Origin: Bondarzewia mesenterica | Lineage: Eukaryota; Basidiomycota; Agaricomycetes; Russulales; Bondarzewiaceae | Reading direction: 5' to 3' | Length of the DNA: 64,000 nt | NCBI GenBank assembly: GCA_004802705.1 | Contig: SGPL01000005.1 | Location: forward strand, 89,564 to 153,563 | In this document: positions 1-12,283 of the stretch, piece by piece | Numbering within the stretch: the stretch's first letter is position 1 | How the letters are laid out: every line of letters starts with the position of its first letter | Notes under the pieces: generated by a model | What the model was told of the DNA's origin: nothing | What the model saw: only the letters and a program-made list of their open reading frames with translations | Database searches by the model: none | Program-made: the position numbers and the translations under genes

Positions 1-861
1 CTATCAGCGGCACTTACGATCAGAATTCGGGAGACTGACAGGAAAAGACAAGTTCCCCTCAAGTGAGTCAGATTATGCGAGGTGATTCGGGAATTAATTA
101 GGAACGCGAGTCAAACTTTGATTATAGCCAAGAAGCCATATGGTAAGCCAGGAACTTATGTGGTATTAGACTGTGGATATCCCAATATCGGTAGCTGGTG
201 GGAATCTGTGAGAGTGAACTCGAATAGTGCGTCAGTATCAGTTGTCGTGGTCTCGGAAGTGGGAATTGATTGTCTTCTGAGACTGTTGGCACCACAACAT
301 CACACATCAGCACTCACTTGAAATATACAGAATACAGAACAAGCCGACTCCAACTCGACTCGGAGTTGCGTCGGTATCATCTGGTTGAAGCATGCTGGCG
401 AAGAACTCTGAATGGTCGAGACAGTGCTAGACAGTGATCATGTGATTTAGTACACTTTTCAAATTGGTCCGAACTCCGATCGTTGAAAGGCGCATAGCTG
501 GCCGATCCCATTGAGTCCATCAGTACCCCAGACAGTGACGGTCACCAGTCTAGTATCCGGTTCTCGAAAAGCTTCCGGGGTGAGAGTCCACGGGACAAGA
601 AACGTCTCTGCCCGTCTGTGTCGGCCCTTTCGACTCGCATCTCATGGAAAGCTATGTAATGTAGGGATGTGCTGATAGGCTGGAGTCGGCATGTTTCTGA
701 CAGAATTTTTAGTCTTCTTCGAATTGTTCGATCAGCGCTCGGAGCATAAAGTTTGCAAACGGGGCCAAAGCTGGTGCATTCTTGGATACAAGATTGCTAA
801 GACTCATAGGACATAGTTTCGCTACAGCGCTCTCTGGCACGCTCCACCATCCTACGCTAAC
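1..861. other. Gene-free stretch upstream of first P450
   Basis: Only short open frames without recognisable motifs or convincing splice structure are present. The 3' part presumably carries the promoter of the P450 starting at 862; I see no clear TATA box. Confidence 0.5.
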
Positions 862-3012
862 ATGGGCCACATTGCGATCGCCTCCCTTTTTCTAGCTATT
901 TTATGCATTGTTACTTATCGACGTCGATTCGCCAAGCTCCCGCAAACCCCGCCTGGTCCTCCTGCGAAACCTCTCATTGGGAACATCTTCCAGGTGCCAC
1001 TCGCAGCTGGCGCGTGGAAGGATTTCACTAGATACAAAGAGCAGTATGGTGCGGCGTTCGATTGCCTTGGATTATTCGCGACAAACCAATTTGACTTTTA
1101 CTCGGCAGGGGACCTGGTCTTCCTACACGGCCTGGGTACCAACGTCCTGGTATTGAACTCCATGAAAGCCATTAATGACCTGTTCGACAAGCGAGGGAAT
1201 ATATATTCTCATCGCCCAATCTTCACCGTTGTCGGTGAACTGATGAAGCTCAACCAGGTGTGTGATAATCACAAGGGTCTCTCTTGTAGTTACCCAATTT
1301 AGGAATGTTCAGAGCTTGGCCCTTATTCCGTACGGCAAGGAATGGCGCGAGCATCGCAAACTTGCCAACGTCGCTCTCAGCGCTACTGCCGTGAAGCGGT
1401 ACCATGTTGTACAGGAGAATCTTGCAGCTCTGCTCAATAAAGATCTCCTAGATAAACCTGACGATTTCTTCAATCACGTTCGCTTGTGAGTGCGATAACG
1501 ATCCTAAGAACAAATCATACTCACTATTTTACAGGACTGCGGCCCGAATTGTCATGATTGTCACCTATGGATTCTCTGTCAGCGACGCTGATGACAAAGT
1601 GAGCCATTCATTGACGAACGCACCTTTTCTACATTTCAACATTACTACAGTATATCACTCATGCCGAGCAAACTATGGAGTTGGTCACGAAAGCCACCGT
1701 TCCGGGAGCGTTCATATGCGACTTCCTACCTTTTTGTAAGTATTTTTCATTCGAAGGCTTTTCGTTCTTTCACCTACGTCATTGCAGTGAAGTATCTTCC
1801 TTCGTGGGTTCCATTTCAACGCTATGCCGTCAAGGGGAAGGACATGATCGAAAGCTTGGTCACGCGGCCGTTCGAACATGTAAAGCGTGAGATGGTCCGC
1901 GTCCATCTTCAACTTGTGCTCGACTTGAAAAGGCTCATGGCATCTTAGGCGAAGGGAACTGCCCCCCCATCTCTGGCTCAAGATCTCCTGAGCAACGACA
2001 AGCACGAGGAGAGCTTTGAACACCGGGTCAAATGGGTGACGGGCACGATGTATGGGGGTATGTGCGCTAGTACATACTCTGTTCGTCTCATTAACCAACC
2101 CATTCTATAGCCGGAGGTGAAACAGTGCGTGCTTTCCAATTAAAATTTGATTCCATTGGCAATTACCTCGAATCCACAGACGTACGCAACGGTATTGACG
2201 TTCATAATGGCCATGGCACTGCATCCCGACAAGCAGAGACTAGCACAAGCTGAAATTGACCGGGTGGTGGGCACGGAACGAATGCCTACCATCTCTGACG
2301 TTCCACACTTGCCATACGTTAACGCCGTCATCAAGGAGACCATGCGGTGGCATCCGGCTTTTCCTCTCGGTAAGTGATTTACGACGCGCTCCTTCGATCG
2401 ATGCTAAATTCACGACATAGGTGTTGCTCGCCGAAGTGGGAATGATGATATCTACGAGGGCTATTTAATCCCTAAAGACACCATTGTCATGGCCAACATC
2501 TGGTAGAGTTTTTCTAACCCCCTCAATTCCGTTCATTCATTTACGGATCATTCGAGGGCTATTACGCTTGAGCCCAACGAGAAGTACACTCCACAAGCAT
2601 TTATACCCGAACGCTTTTTGGATCCCTCGGTGTCGGTAGTAGATCCCGCGATGTACACATTCGGCTTTGGAAGGAGGTGAGCATCCGCGTTAATCTATTG
2701 GATTACGTCTGACCGGCACAATTCGTAGGTTCTGTCCTGGGAGATGGCTGGGCGAGAACACTGTGTTCACCATGATTTCAACCATCCTTGCCTCGTTCGA
2801 TATTTCCCCAGCTCCAGAGGGTGGACTGACACCCGAGTTCGGGTTGGATCTCATCAGGTTCGTTCATTTGCTCTCAGTTTGATAATGTCAGGCGTTCCTG
2901 AACCCAAATTTGACTGTGTAGCTATCCCAAGCCATTCAAATGTCGGATTCTTCCTCGATCTGCTGCCAAGGCGGAGCTCATACGGCGCAGGGCAGCTCAA
3001 TGTAATATCTGA
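862..3012 (+). CDS. Cytochrome P450 monooxygenase, CYP5144/CYP64-like
   Basis: Heme-thiolate monooxygenase, probably ER-anchored by the hydrophobic N-terminus (residues about 5-18) followed by basic residues and a proline-rich hinge (PPGPPAKP). I assemble twelve exons with consensus junctions: 862-1257, 1313-1485, 1535-1598, 1651-1735, 1788-1894, 1949-2057, 2111-2124, 2180-2369, 2421-2502, 2557-2676, 2729-2857 and 2922-3012. They sum to 1560 nt, or 519 residues, normal for the family. Visible motifs are the I-helix AGGETT, the K-helix ExxR (ETMR), PERF, and the heme loop FGFGRRFCPG with its Cys ligand. No disabling change is seen. The substrate cannot be told from sequence. The divergently placed GST and nearby methyltransferases are compatible with a tailoring or detoxification role (inference). 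Confidence 0.93.
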
Positions 3013-3669
3013 CCGGGCTCGGATCTTGTCTGTGAATAGGTTGTGTTTCAAACGCCTGCGCTTGATCAATATTCCAATCATTGTACTAGTAACAAATCGT
3101 ACTTCTTCGAGAAATATGCCAGAGGGTTCAAACAATTTCTCAGATCCATGGATGACCGAATTGATCTATCCTAGAAGCAAATTACTGTGATATTATCATC
3201 CCTCCGGTTGCCATTTGTTCGCACTTCATCGAGTACGAAGGCAGTGCAATTGTAACCTGGTACCACTCTCTATACCGAAAAGGTCCATGTTTCGTGTGAA
3301 CCACGCAGGAAATTTGGCGGTTGTGATCAAACAAAAAGATATACTGAAAAACTGCCTCCATCTACCACGACGAATTGCTCCTAGTCCTCTTACATGCTCT
3401 ACTCAGTCATACATAACGGAATTCGCTATTAATGGCAAGATGGCAAAAGCAAAACATGTGTCATTCCTGCGAGCGCAAGGCCCCTTTACTGCACTTCGCC
3501 GGCAAAATGGGAAAGTTGAAGGCTGTTAAGTATAGAGGTATCGTCCTTTCTGAACAGATCGGTCGCGATATTGATACATTAACAAATACCCGCCTCGGAG
3601 GGGATCCCGTAAATTCAGAGCCTGGAAATGAAGGCAATTAGCAAAACATGCGTCGTGACCATGCACAAC
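3013..3669. other. Intergenic, nothing recognised
   Basis: This is the convergent gap between the P450 and GST 3' ends. Open frames here have no family resemblance and no splice pattern. Confidence 0.5.
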
Positions 3670-4507
3670 TTACCTAGCCTTCGGACTATCCACAAACTCC
3701 CACCTCTCAAACTCCTCCATCAGTCTCCCCCATCGACCACCATGCCAGCCGACAATATTCCGCCATTCATTGCTCTCCGAACCCAGTACCCGTTTCACCC
3801 AGACTAGCCACCCAGCCATCGTAACATCCGCATACGACACCCTATCACCCAACCAAAACTTCGTCGGATCCTCTCCATTTGCGTTCATATAGGCATCTAC
3901 CCGTCCAAGCCCCGTACGCACCCTGTCCCACAACTCAGGATGCTTCTCGACAGGTGCAAGGTCATTAAGGTTGGTCTTGTACCGCGCTTCCCGCGTCGTA
4001 CGAAGTAGGTTTTACTTCCGTCGGTCAGCTGCTCGTACACAGGACGCACCATGAGCGGAAACAGATGCTGCAACACGCGATCGTGCCACATATCCTCAAA
4101 CGCTCGTAGTGCGGCATGCATGCCATCCGGAAAGAGTCGAGGGGAATCAGGGTACGTCCGCTCAAGGTATTGGGCGATAGGGAGCGAATCAGAGACATGG
4201 GTGCATGTCAGAGGGTCATAAATGAAGGGGACGGTGTAGTAGGGGCTGCCGTCGCGCCTGATCGCACTTGATGGGACATTCAGCTCGGCACAGAGAGCAG
4301 CGATGTCTGGGTATTCGATCCATGATGTCCTGTGGGGTAGTTTTTTGTAATTGAGGACAAACCTTTGGGCGTTAAGAAATGAGATGGCCTGAATGAGAGG
4401 GGCGCCAGAATCTGTACTTACCTCGTTTTCCAAACATTGGGGGACCAATCTTTGTCTTTCGACGCTGTTCCTGGAATGTCATACAGGATAATATCTGTGT
4501 CGGACAT
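3670..4507 (-). CDS. Glutathione S-transferase, etherase-like fungal class (GSTFuA/LigE-like), one apparent frameshift
   Basis: Cytosolic GST that would conjugate glutathione to electrophiles. Exon 1 (4422-4507) encodes the thioredoxin-fold start (ILYDIPG, WSPNVWKTR). A 59 bp intron (4363-4421) precedes exon 2 (FVLNYKKLPHRT, EYPDI, YTVPFIYDP). The all-alpha C-terminal domain follows, with YLERTYPDSPRLFP and a FWLGDRVSYADVTMAGW segment typical of GST_C. Near 4000-4005 the frame must change by one base to join TYFV to TREARYKTNLNDL. With no plausible intron there, this is either a 1-nt indel in the assembly or a real lesion. The WSPNxWKTR start resembles GSTFuA proteins of wood-decay fungi, related to bacterial LigE (family knowledge). 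It lies 453 bp from the ICMT-like gene on the same strand. Confidence 0.85.
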
Positions 4508-4960
4508 GCCTGGGGTTGCAAAACAAAGGAAAAGAGCTGGCAAGAGCGAGCAGGCTGGGGTCAATCCAGTGCGGATCGGGTATTTCATATGTAGCGTACC
4601 GACCGATGCTTCTATGTATAAAGTGAGCGAGAGAGCCAATAGGGTGATGAAGTAGATGGACAAAAATACCAGTGCATCTTCGCGAATAAATTCAGCAAGC
4701 CAGTGCATGTTCAAATTGTGTTAGGCGGGAAATGCACTCTACATAGATAAATTGTGACATGCTCAGTGCAGTTATGTTCTGAAGTTTACAGAGAGCACAA
4801 TTCGTGAGTGAGCCAAGCTTGTCGCGATTCGCGACTCGGCGGCCTTACGTGCGCACTCTTACGCAAGTATTTTGATCACAAAAGGTGGAATTTCCGGTCT
4901 GACGCAGACGTCAATTTGTGACATGCTTGTACATCCCTTCGCAAACTGTGATCGAAGACT
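4508..4960. other. Intergenic between ICMT-like and GST genes
   Basis: Short spacer on the minus strand between the ICMT stop and the GST start. A hydrophobic open frame reads into the GST exon from here, but it has no independent support and I treat it as 5' leader. Confidence 0.4.
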
Positions 4961-5812
4961 TCAATATATAAAGGGAATCATTCTGTAAGGTGTCTCCTTT
5001 GCCCATCTATCCCAAATTTCCCCAAATTGTTCCTTCAAAATGTGATCCTCATTCCACATCCGCCTCGTCGCTACGCTTGATGACACGAGTATCATTGGAA
5101 CAATCAGCATAGCACAATAAACTTTCACCCCGACTGTCTCCATCCACCCACACTCCCTCAACCACGATCCTCGACCAAACTGGATGACGGCTTCACCGAG
5201 CATGGTCATGATGAGGCCGCTGTATGCTGGATGGCGCACATATCTATATGGACCTGTCATGAGGGAATAAGCCTGCGGAATTTTTGAAGGTATGTCGCAG
5301 ACAAACCATCAGTGACAAGCTTGTGGCTGTTGCGGATCGACATCTCGAAGGTGAACAAAGATCCGAGCGCGCGATAGCATGCGAGCCGCAACTGTGCGCC
5401 AGCGATTGCAAGGGCAGATCCTACAAGGAACGAAGTAGAGAAACCTATGCCTCCGGCGCCGTTTGAAAGTGGGCGGGAGAGGGTGGACAGAGCGACACGG
5501 GCGATTGGGATATCCGGATTGTGATATGATACAATCAAGATTGTCTCGCAAAGACAGCTGAGGGCATGGGCAATCTATTGCAATATGCGTCGTGACTGTT
5601 AACTTTACAATAAGGTACGCAAGACTCACTCTCATAAATTTGACTAAAGTTGATACATACCGTCCGACGAGCGTAGGCGGCCGTCGTTCAGCTTGAGAAG
5701 AGACATGAGGCGGCGTGAGTGCTTTCAGTATGAAGAATGCCCCGGTGAGGAGAATGGGTATCTTGAACAAGGACATTAATTGGGCGAGGAAAGGATTAGA
5801 CGGCTGAATCAC
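4961..5812 (-). CDS. Isoprenylcysteine carboxyl methyltransferase (ICMT/STE14) family protein
   Basis: Integral membrane methyltransferase family (PF04140 type). True ICMTs methylate the prenylated C-terminal cysteine of CaaX proteins and mating pheromones at the ER with SAM. Three exons, 5630-5812, 5307-5574 and 4961-5253, joined at GTGAGT and GTTTGT donors, total 744 nt or 247 residues, a normal length. The N-terminal half is hydrophobic, with several membrane segments. The last exon has the diagnostic GPYRYVRHPAYSG motif and the terminal EHILKEQFGEIWDRW-like segment (here starting EDH). Fungal genomes carry several such ICMT-like paralogues near secondary-metabolism genes, so its substrate may not be a CaaX protein (inference). 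Confidence 0.9.
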
Positions 5813-6957
5813 GGAGTTTTGCTAGACAAGGAAGCAAATATACCAAAGACACTTCATCACATGTCTCCATCAGATCAGAAGCTTTTAAATGTGAGCCTAG
5901 TTTCTTTCTGCAAACAGATTTGGAGAACTGATCACCGACCCCCTGAAGTCCGCGCCTACGAGGTCTCAGGCCTCAAGGCCTCATATTCCAGAAAGACAAT
6001 TGGATCATCAGGAATCGAAACCCACACGCTCCGCTCGTGAGACCGTGATGGCTAACGCAACCCCCGACGCTCAAAATCCGCAATGCAATTTTCCTGCTAT
6101 CATAAGTTCAGTATAGTAACTACATATATATGTCTATGAAGCTGATTTTCCGACGATCGCGATGGCTCCCATCGGCTTCATATTTGGTTGCAGAGCACAG
6201 CGTCGAATGACCAAACATAGACATTCGTTCGTCCTCAAGTTTCGCGGGGGGTTCTTCGAGAATTCTGGTTGCTGCATACAGCGCAACAAAGATGCGAACT
6301 TCGCGGTTCATTCCGACATGGGTGCGAGAAAGGCCAGCACCACATGTTAAACATTGACATGGACATGAGCTTGCATGACATGATGGAGATTCCGGGGGTG
6401 TGCTTGCCCGTTTTATTTTTTCAAGGACCGCCTGCGACTGTATGTACTTCACATGCTCGATGAGAATCACCAAATAGCTTTGGGGGTCGTTATCGATTCA
6501 GCTCCTATGAATGAGATGGTTGCTGAGACATTTTGATCTGTTCGCAGGAGCCTTGATTGTCAACGAAAACGTTGAGTTCATTGCCTCTACTGCATCCCTT
6601 TAGTAGATTTGGCCCCTTCAATGGGTCACAAGGACCAGATTGCTTATCGCCAACCTAAACCCGTTTACACACGACAATCACTTCCCCTTGCTTTCAAACA
6701 TTCATCGATGGCGGTTGATCCACAAAGGCTATCGACTTCTTTGCTCTCGGAGCTTCAGACAATGATGCTAGGAGTGCCCGTGGACCAAATTGTATGTACT
6801 TTGACTTCATCGTGACTGATGTCATCACTGTGCCCTGATTGTAACTTGACTCCATCTCATCGGCAGTTTGTCCGGCATGTCCTTGCTGAAAGGCATAAAG
6901 GCGGGCGTCGATACGTGGAAAAATCAGCTGAACAGCTCAGCGTACGCTCTTTCCGAC
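5813..6957. other. Intergenic, nothing certain
   Basis: Divergent promoter region between the ICMT-like gene and DUF6534 copy 1. A short frame around 6709-6815 has intron-like flanks but no homologue I recognise. It is absent from the upstream region of the duplicate DUF6534 gene, so I do not call it. Confidence 0.4.
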
Positions 6958-8957
6958 ATGTCCTGCCCTATTCCTGACGAGAACCCGATCATTCTCAACC
7001 TAACATCCACGTCTGGTGCCTTATTGTTCGGCTCATTTCTCTCTTGTGTAGTATGGGGGGCTTCGAGCTTCCAGACGTGGGTTATTTCTCTGCTCAATTT
7101 CGGCGATTTGCGCTCAACCTGATTTACATAGGTTTCTATACTTCATGAAGTACGTATTGCCTCTCATACCATGTTCTCACAATTGACCAGCGACATTTTA
7201 TTTTAAGCTACGAGTCGGACCCCACCTCTCTAAAGGTCATGGTGAGCGTAACCTGAACCCTTTAGTGGTTTACTCTGAGACATCTCTGAATTTACACGCA
7301 GGTCTCTGTCCTGTGGTGCGTAATCCCGTCTATCGCATGGAGTCTTCTTCGTCGTTCTGAATATGCTACTCTTTTCTCAGGGTTCTCGACACTGCAAACG
7401 AGATTCTTGTGTTGAAATCAAGTAATTTCGGCCTGATTTCGCTTTGCATTGCGCTGATCGTATTTTTGGTCAGATTGGCTTATACTCATCTTGGAATATG
7501 GGCGGATTTCTAATCTTACAGTGAGCCAACCGTAGGTGCCAATTTCATTGATGAAATCGCGGAGTCACTTCATGCACTTTCACGTACAGGGAATTGATGG
7601 TTCGTTTCAATTTTCGTCGCAAAGTCGGTGCTCTCACAAAGCTCCGTCGCTGAGTAGCATCATACCTGGGTTGAGGTACGTCTGCTCCATTCCAGGCACA
7701 TTCGTCGCTTCCCATTCAATCCGCCGAACAGGCGATGGTTGTCTTTGCAGTCCAATCCTACTTCATCCGGCGCATTTACTTGTGTAAGTACAATATCACG
7801 AGGCCCTTTCACGGTACCCCATTCAAGACTTCTGTGCAGTTACCAAGAAAAAATGGCTCTTCCCGGCGTGTTTGGTACATCTGTCAGTCTTCTGTGGCGA
7901 GCTTCGCTGTGCTGATATCATACGGACAGGTCATCCTTTCTTCGTGGCAATTGAGTTCGTATCGTTTTCTCTGCATCACTGCGGCCAGCGACGTTCAGCT
8001 TATCTAATTTGATGTGCATCTCAGTTGGAACAGTCGGTATGTATTCGCGTTGCCCAGGACCGTACATATAATCTCATACTCGATCACGCGACCGTAGTCT
8101 ACCAAATTATCGGGTGCGTCTTGATCCCACTCTCAGTCATTGACGGGTTCGGCTCACCCTGTGAAAGATATGGACGCCCTCTGGCAACGCTCTCAACTCA
8201 GCGAGAAGTCGTAAGTATTGGGCGTGTCGTGATGCTCCGTAAACGTCTCTAAAATGTTTAGGGTATCAACATGTCTTTGCGAGGTGCCGCAGTGGTCGTC
8301 GATGTCGCCGTTACTATCAGCATGGTTTACCTTTTGGTTCGACAGGATGCACCATCAATTGGGAGGTAAGCGTGATGGCTACTGGCTTCGTCAACGATGT
8401 CATTCATCCACACGCTGCGACAGATCTAAGCGGATGATACACCGCCTCCTGCTGATTACGATCAACAGCGGCATGACAACTGCTATCGTCGCGTCCATTG
8501 TCCTCATACTGGTCAGTATTCAGTGGGCCTCGTCTGGACTCAACCTAACATGTTCGTATAGCTCGCCGCGCAGCCGGATAACCTCTACTATTGCATGGCA
8601 GAGCTTCTACTGTGCTCGTTGTACTTTAGCACATTTTTGGCCAACTTGAACGCGAGACGCTTCGTCACAGGAGACGGAGGGGTCACGACGATCTCGAATT
8701 TTACGGACGGAAGGGGAAATGACGCGCTCATTCTTGGACCTATGAGCAACCGTAGCGAGACTTTGAGGGGAACTGACAACCCACCCCCTAAGGTAATCTT
8801 TCCGGTTCATTGGTACACAGGGCATTTTTTAAACGCAACGGGTGCACAGGAATCCGAAGTGGTCATCAAGATTCAAACTGACATGGATACCAAGGTGGAT
8901 GAAGCTTACCCATCCCGGGCCGATCTCTCCAAGCAATCATTTCTTGTTCATCGCTAG
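6958..8957 (+). CDS. DUF6534 multi-pass membrane protein, copy 1
   Basis: Agaricomycete-specific membrane protein family of unknown function, seen as seven-TM-like proteins ending in a DUF6534 domain. The ATG at 6958 is chosen because the duplicate gene begins with the same MSCP start. Many short exons give GALLFGSFLSCVVWGAS, FLYFMNYESDPTSLKVMVSVLWVLDTAN, NWLILILEYGRIS, then AMVVFAVQSYFIRRIYL. The conserved C-terminal block is SKRMIHRLLLITINSG with LYFSTFLANLNAR (8430-8660), the DUF6534 signature. The tail after about 8780 is hydrophilic. Exon boundaries in 7800-8270 are uncertain. Exons and introns are strongly similar to copy 2 at 12284. Confidence 0.85.
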
Positions 8958-9232
8958 CAATAAGTTGTGACTAGCCATTATACAGGACCGTAACCGTCTA
9001 TTATCTTGCGTTTGGGATTCTAGCAATTAATGTATATGTATGCCTGCTTGTTTGCCAAACGATGGCCGCTTTTTCTATTCCACTTTCCTCAGTGTTTATG
9101 TTTACGCTTGGAGCGGGACAAATTGACTGTGTTACATACTAGTGGCAATTCTAGCCAAACCAAAGGTGTCTCCAGGGCAGAGGCAATTGCATGATCATTT
9201 TGAGGACTCCCCCAAGTTTATACGGGTCGCTT

Positions 9233-10491
9233 TCAGCTGGACATCCGCTTATGTGACCACGTAAAGTACAGGACAGTCGTAAGGCTCCTAGTGGAATCGT
9301 CCAACTCCTCAAAACTCCTCCGTAAAAGATCTTCTGTGATACCGTACTCAGAGTACCGCGTTGAAAGATAGCGGGAGTTTCGCTTCATGAATTCCTTCCA
9401 CGTTCGTCCCAGCTCATTTTCCGCACGTTCTGCCGTCCAATTCAGTGTCAATTGCATTAAAGCATATAAACATTCATACCGTTACTTTGCCCCGAAAGGG
9501 GTATGACAACTTTACGGACATTAACCTCATCGAACAGGCCAGATGACCTGATGATGCTCTCCAGGTCGCGTGCGATGGTAGGCTGCGCACCTCGAGAGCG
9601 AAGGATATTGAGCCAAGATGTTAATAAGACGTGCACAGCGGGGCTGGGACACCCTTCTCCGTCTTTGGCATCTCCATCGTCAGGATCCTCAATGAGGAGC
9701 CAGCCCCCTGGCTTGACAAGGTCGAATACACGACGAAGGATGTCTTCACTGCCGGGGAGCTTGCGGATGTTTCAGTAGCTAAGATGATTCATTGAGAGAC
9801 TATTTACATGCACAATGATGAATCTTGCATGTACCACATCAAATGAGGCTTTCTCAAATGGTAAGGGCTTGGTCAAGTCGACGAATTGGAATTCGAGATT
9901 GGGGGGAAGATGTCTATAGGTGCAAGGGAAGATAAATAAGTCAATCGATGCACAATAGTATAAATAATATGACATGCTGAGGGGGTAGGGGTGATATGTC
10001 GACCGCCAATACATTTGCCTCGGGGAATCGAGTAGCAGCATCTATGGCCCTGTATTAAAATATCAGGACATATAGGTCTCTATGTTTCGGAGGGGCACTT
10101 TCCAAGCACCAGTACCTGATCTAGATGTGTGTTGTCAGTGAGGCAGGATAAAGGACGGCTCTGAGCCTATCAGGTCTCTCACCCAAGCTCCAAGATGGAC
10201 TTTGGATTCGCCTTTTCTAACGGCGCAAAGGAGATATGTTGTCCAAGGAATGCCATGATACCCCGATGCATGTCATTTAGTCTGTGTCTCGATTGTATCA
10301 GTGGGCAGGAAACGCAGATTTTTCATCGTGTTTGAACACACCTTTCTATCTCATCCGATGAAGCGCACGCAGCCTGTGAGTGGGATGAGATGGACCAGTG
10401 TCAATAGCGGGTGTCATTCAGAGCATCCCGCAAAAAGGCGCACCCGCAATGTGTACTGCTTTGGAGGGGCGGTCGCTGTGTCCTCAGTCAT
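9233..10491 (-). CDS. SAM-dependent class I methyltransferase, LaeA-like fungal type, N-terminus disturbed
   Basis: Soluble methyltransferase of the fungal methyltransf_23/LaeA-like superfamily. After splicing I read motif I ILELGSGTGAWAIDAATRFP, motif II-like VLAVDISPLPP, LPPNLEFQFVDLTKPLPF, then FDVVHARFIIVHLPGSEDIL and VKPGGWLLIEDPD. A C-terminal helical tail ends at 9233. Oddities: the intron after SGTGAW would have to start with GA instead of GT (near 10105). The intron at 9914-9979 has a GC donor. The upstream exon (LRFLPTDTIE) joins RLNDMHRGIMAFLG only with a 1-nt shift near 10282-10288. The ATG at 10491 is the best upstream start I see but is unproven. It lies between the two DUF6534 copies. 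Confidence 0.75.
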
Positions 10492-12283
10492 TGCGGTATT
10501 TACTTTGAGTGGTCGGGGGAAGCTGGTATTTAAAGCATTATAGGCGTTCGAGAGAGGACAAATGCAGCAGACAGCGCGTACTCTTGGCACGTTGACTCCG
10601 CTCGCGGCACCAAATGTGATAACGCTGACCAGTGACCATATACCATCGGAACGCCGACTGTTCCTTCAAGAAGTGGTACTAGACTACGGTGCTGTTGGTC
10701 GGCGCAGTGTTCATCAGACTTCAACGATCTCTCTGATTTGTTTGACGATGCCGATTGTAACCGTTCGGAGTGACAGCGTACTTTCTTTGTTCATGCATAT
10801 TACGGACGTTCAAGACATTATCCTGTAAGATTGTGAGAGCGGAGAGTATTTGAAGACCGGTGTGAAAGACTCAAAGAGCACTGGGATCGCCTTGGGATCG
10901 TCCAACATTGAACCCAGGTACAGGCGGGGGCCGCCCCAATATTTGTGATGCATTTTGATGTATTTGAAGTCCGATCTGGTGATCGCGTCACCAGCTCAAC
11001 AGCATCTCTTCTCTTCTCTTTTTCTTTTACCTTTTCTTTACTGGGCGACTTTCCGTACAGATACTAATGGATTCGAATCTATTGAAGGGGTCGGTTCAAT
11101 CTCCAAAATCAAAATCTTTGCCTGTCACGCGGCATCTCGGCCGGCGACCTCCCTTCGCTCGAATAATACTTCATATCATAGATTTTGGCATACGGAAAGT
11201 CACCCCACTATCTTATTCGCACAGGAAATTTTCGCTTCTCACAACCTCTGTGTCCACCTCCGGAAAGGTTTCATCAGTACTGGCCATGAGGCGTCTTTTC
11301 CTAGCGCCGCATGCGCGCCAATCTGATCATCATGGCTTTTCCTGGCTTTTCCTGGTCGCCGTCCGCGGAGCAAAGGACCTCTTGATGCTCTGCATGTATC
11401 CGTACTTCAAGAGTTACCAAGTTGTCTCATATCCTCCGTCAGCGTTTTCGGTATGCCCGACATACATAGTATCGGATCTTTCGAAGAGTCTGGCTTGTGC
11501 TTCTCTGTCCTCATTCGGCGTTGTCAGTCATCCTACCTAACTCCCCGTAGCTCCACATCTTCTCTCTCACGTCTTGTTACAACTTGAAGGCACAGCCTTC
11601 GGCAGTTCCCAGCGGGCCTTGCATTGAGAACCCTCGTCGTCTAGTCTGATTGGATCCGTTCCAGGAGATTCTATGTGTTCCCATTGTAATCCGCTCTCCT
11701 TCCCCTGTGTCGCCGGGCCGTCAGACCCTATTTTTGTTCTGAGGAGGTTGTTTCTGAGATACGGCCTCCATGCTCAGCGCTCATCCAGATCATTCATGCC
11801 CAGGTGAGGGATGGTCAGGACTCAAGAGCTCGTGCATCAAGTCCTTTATCTTGTGCATCCAGGCTGCACAGCGACGCGTTCGGAATGGTACAGACTCTAG
11901 CACATTAACTCGATTTTACTTTCAGGTGATGCCAGATGACTCCGCAAAGATCGCTTGGTATCGCATCTGACCCAAACTCTGTAAATAACAGTCAACACCT
12001 CCTTGATCCTGTGTGGAGTGGTCCCGGAACTTGCCTGAGCGTTCATTAATGTTCAAGCGTTCATTGTTAAACGCTGTGGATTATCAATTCAGTTCCGTTC
12101 ACATCATCAGATGGCGATGATGCGTTCTATTCCCAGTGTATCTGGATACTATCATGGTCCTGACTCCCACGTGCCCTCTCTCGTGGGAGACGTGTCCAGA
12201 TTCTTCTGCTAAAGGTCTTAAGACATGTGTCGGGGCACGAATTCGACAGTGCTGACTGAACAGCTGTGCGCTGTACCACCAAG
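10492..12283. other. Intergenic, nothing recognised
   Basis: 1.8 kb between the methyltransferase and DUF6534 copy 2. Several open frames up to about 150 codons lack motifs and look like chance. The last 60 bp before 12284 share a CTGAACAGCT core with the copy 1 upstream region, suggesting that the duplication includes some 5' leader. Confidence 0.45.

Noticed and set aside
4508..4714. Hydrophobic N-terminal extension of the GST frame.
   Set aside because: GST proteins of this class start at the MSDTDIILYD position; the extension has no family support.
6000..6065. tRNA-like signal on the minus strand (GGTTTCGATTCC, similar to a B box).
   Set aside because: The T-stem and acceptor arms do not pair and no convincing A box lies at the right distance.
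10955..11540. Open frames of 120-157 codons.
   Set aside because: Low-information composition, overlapping frames, no motifs, no splice logic.
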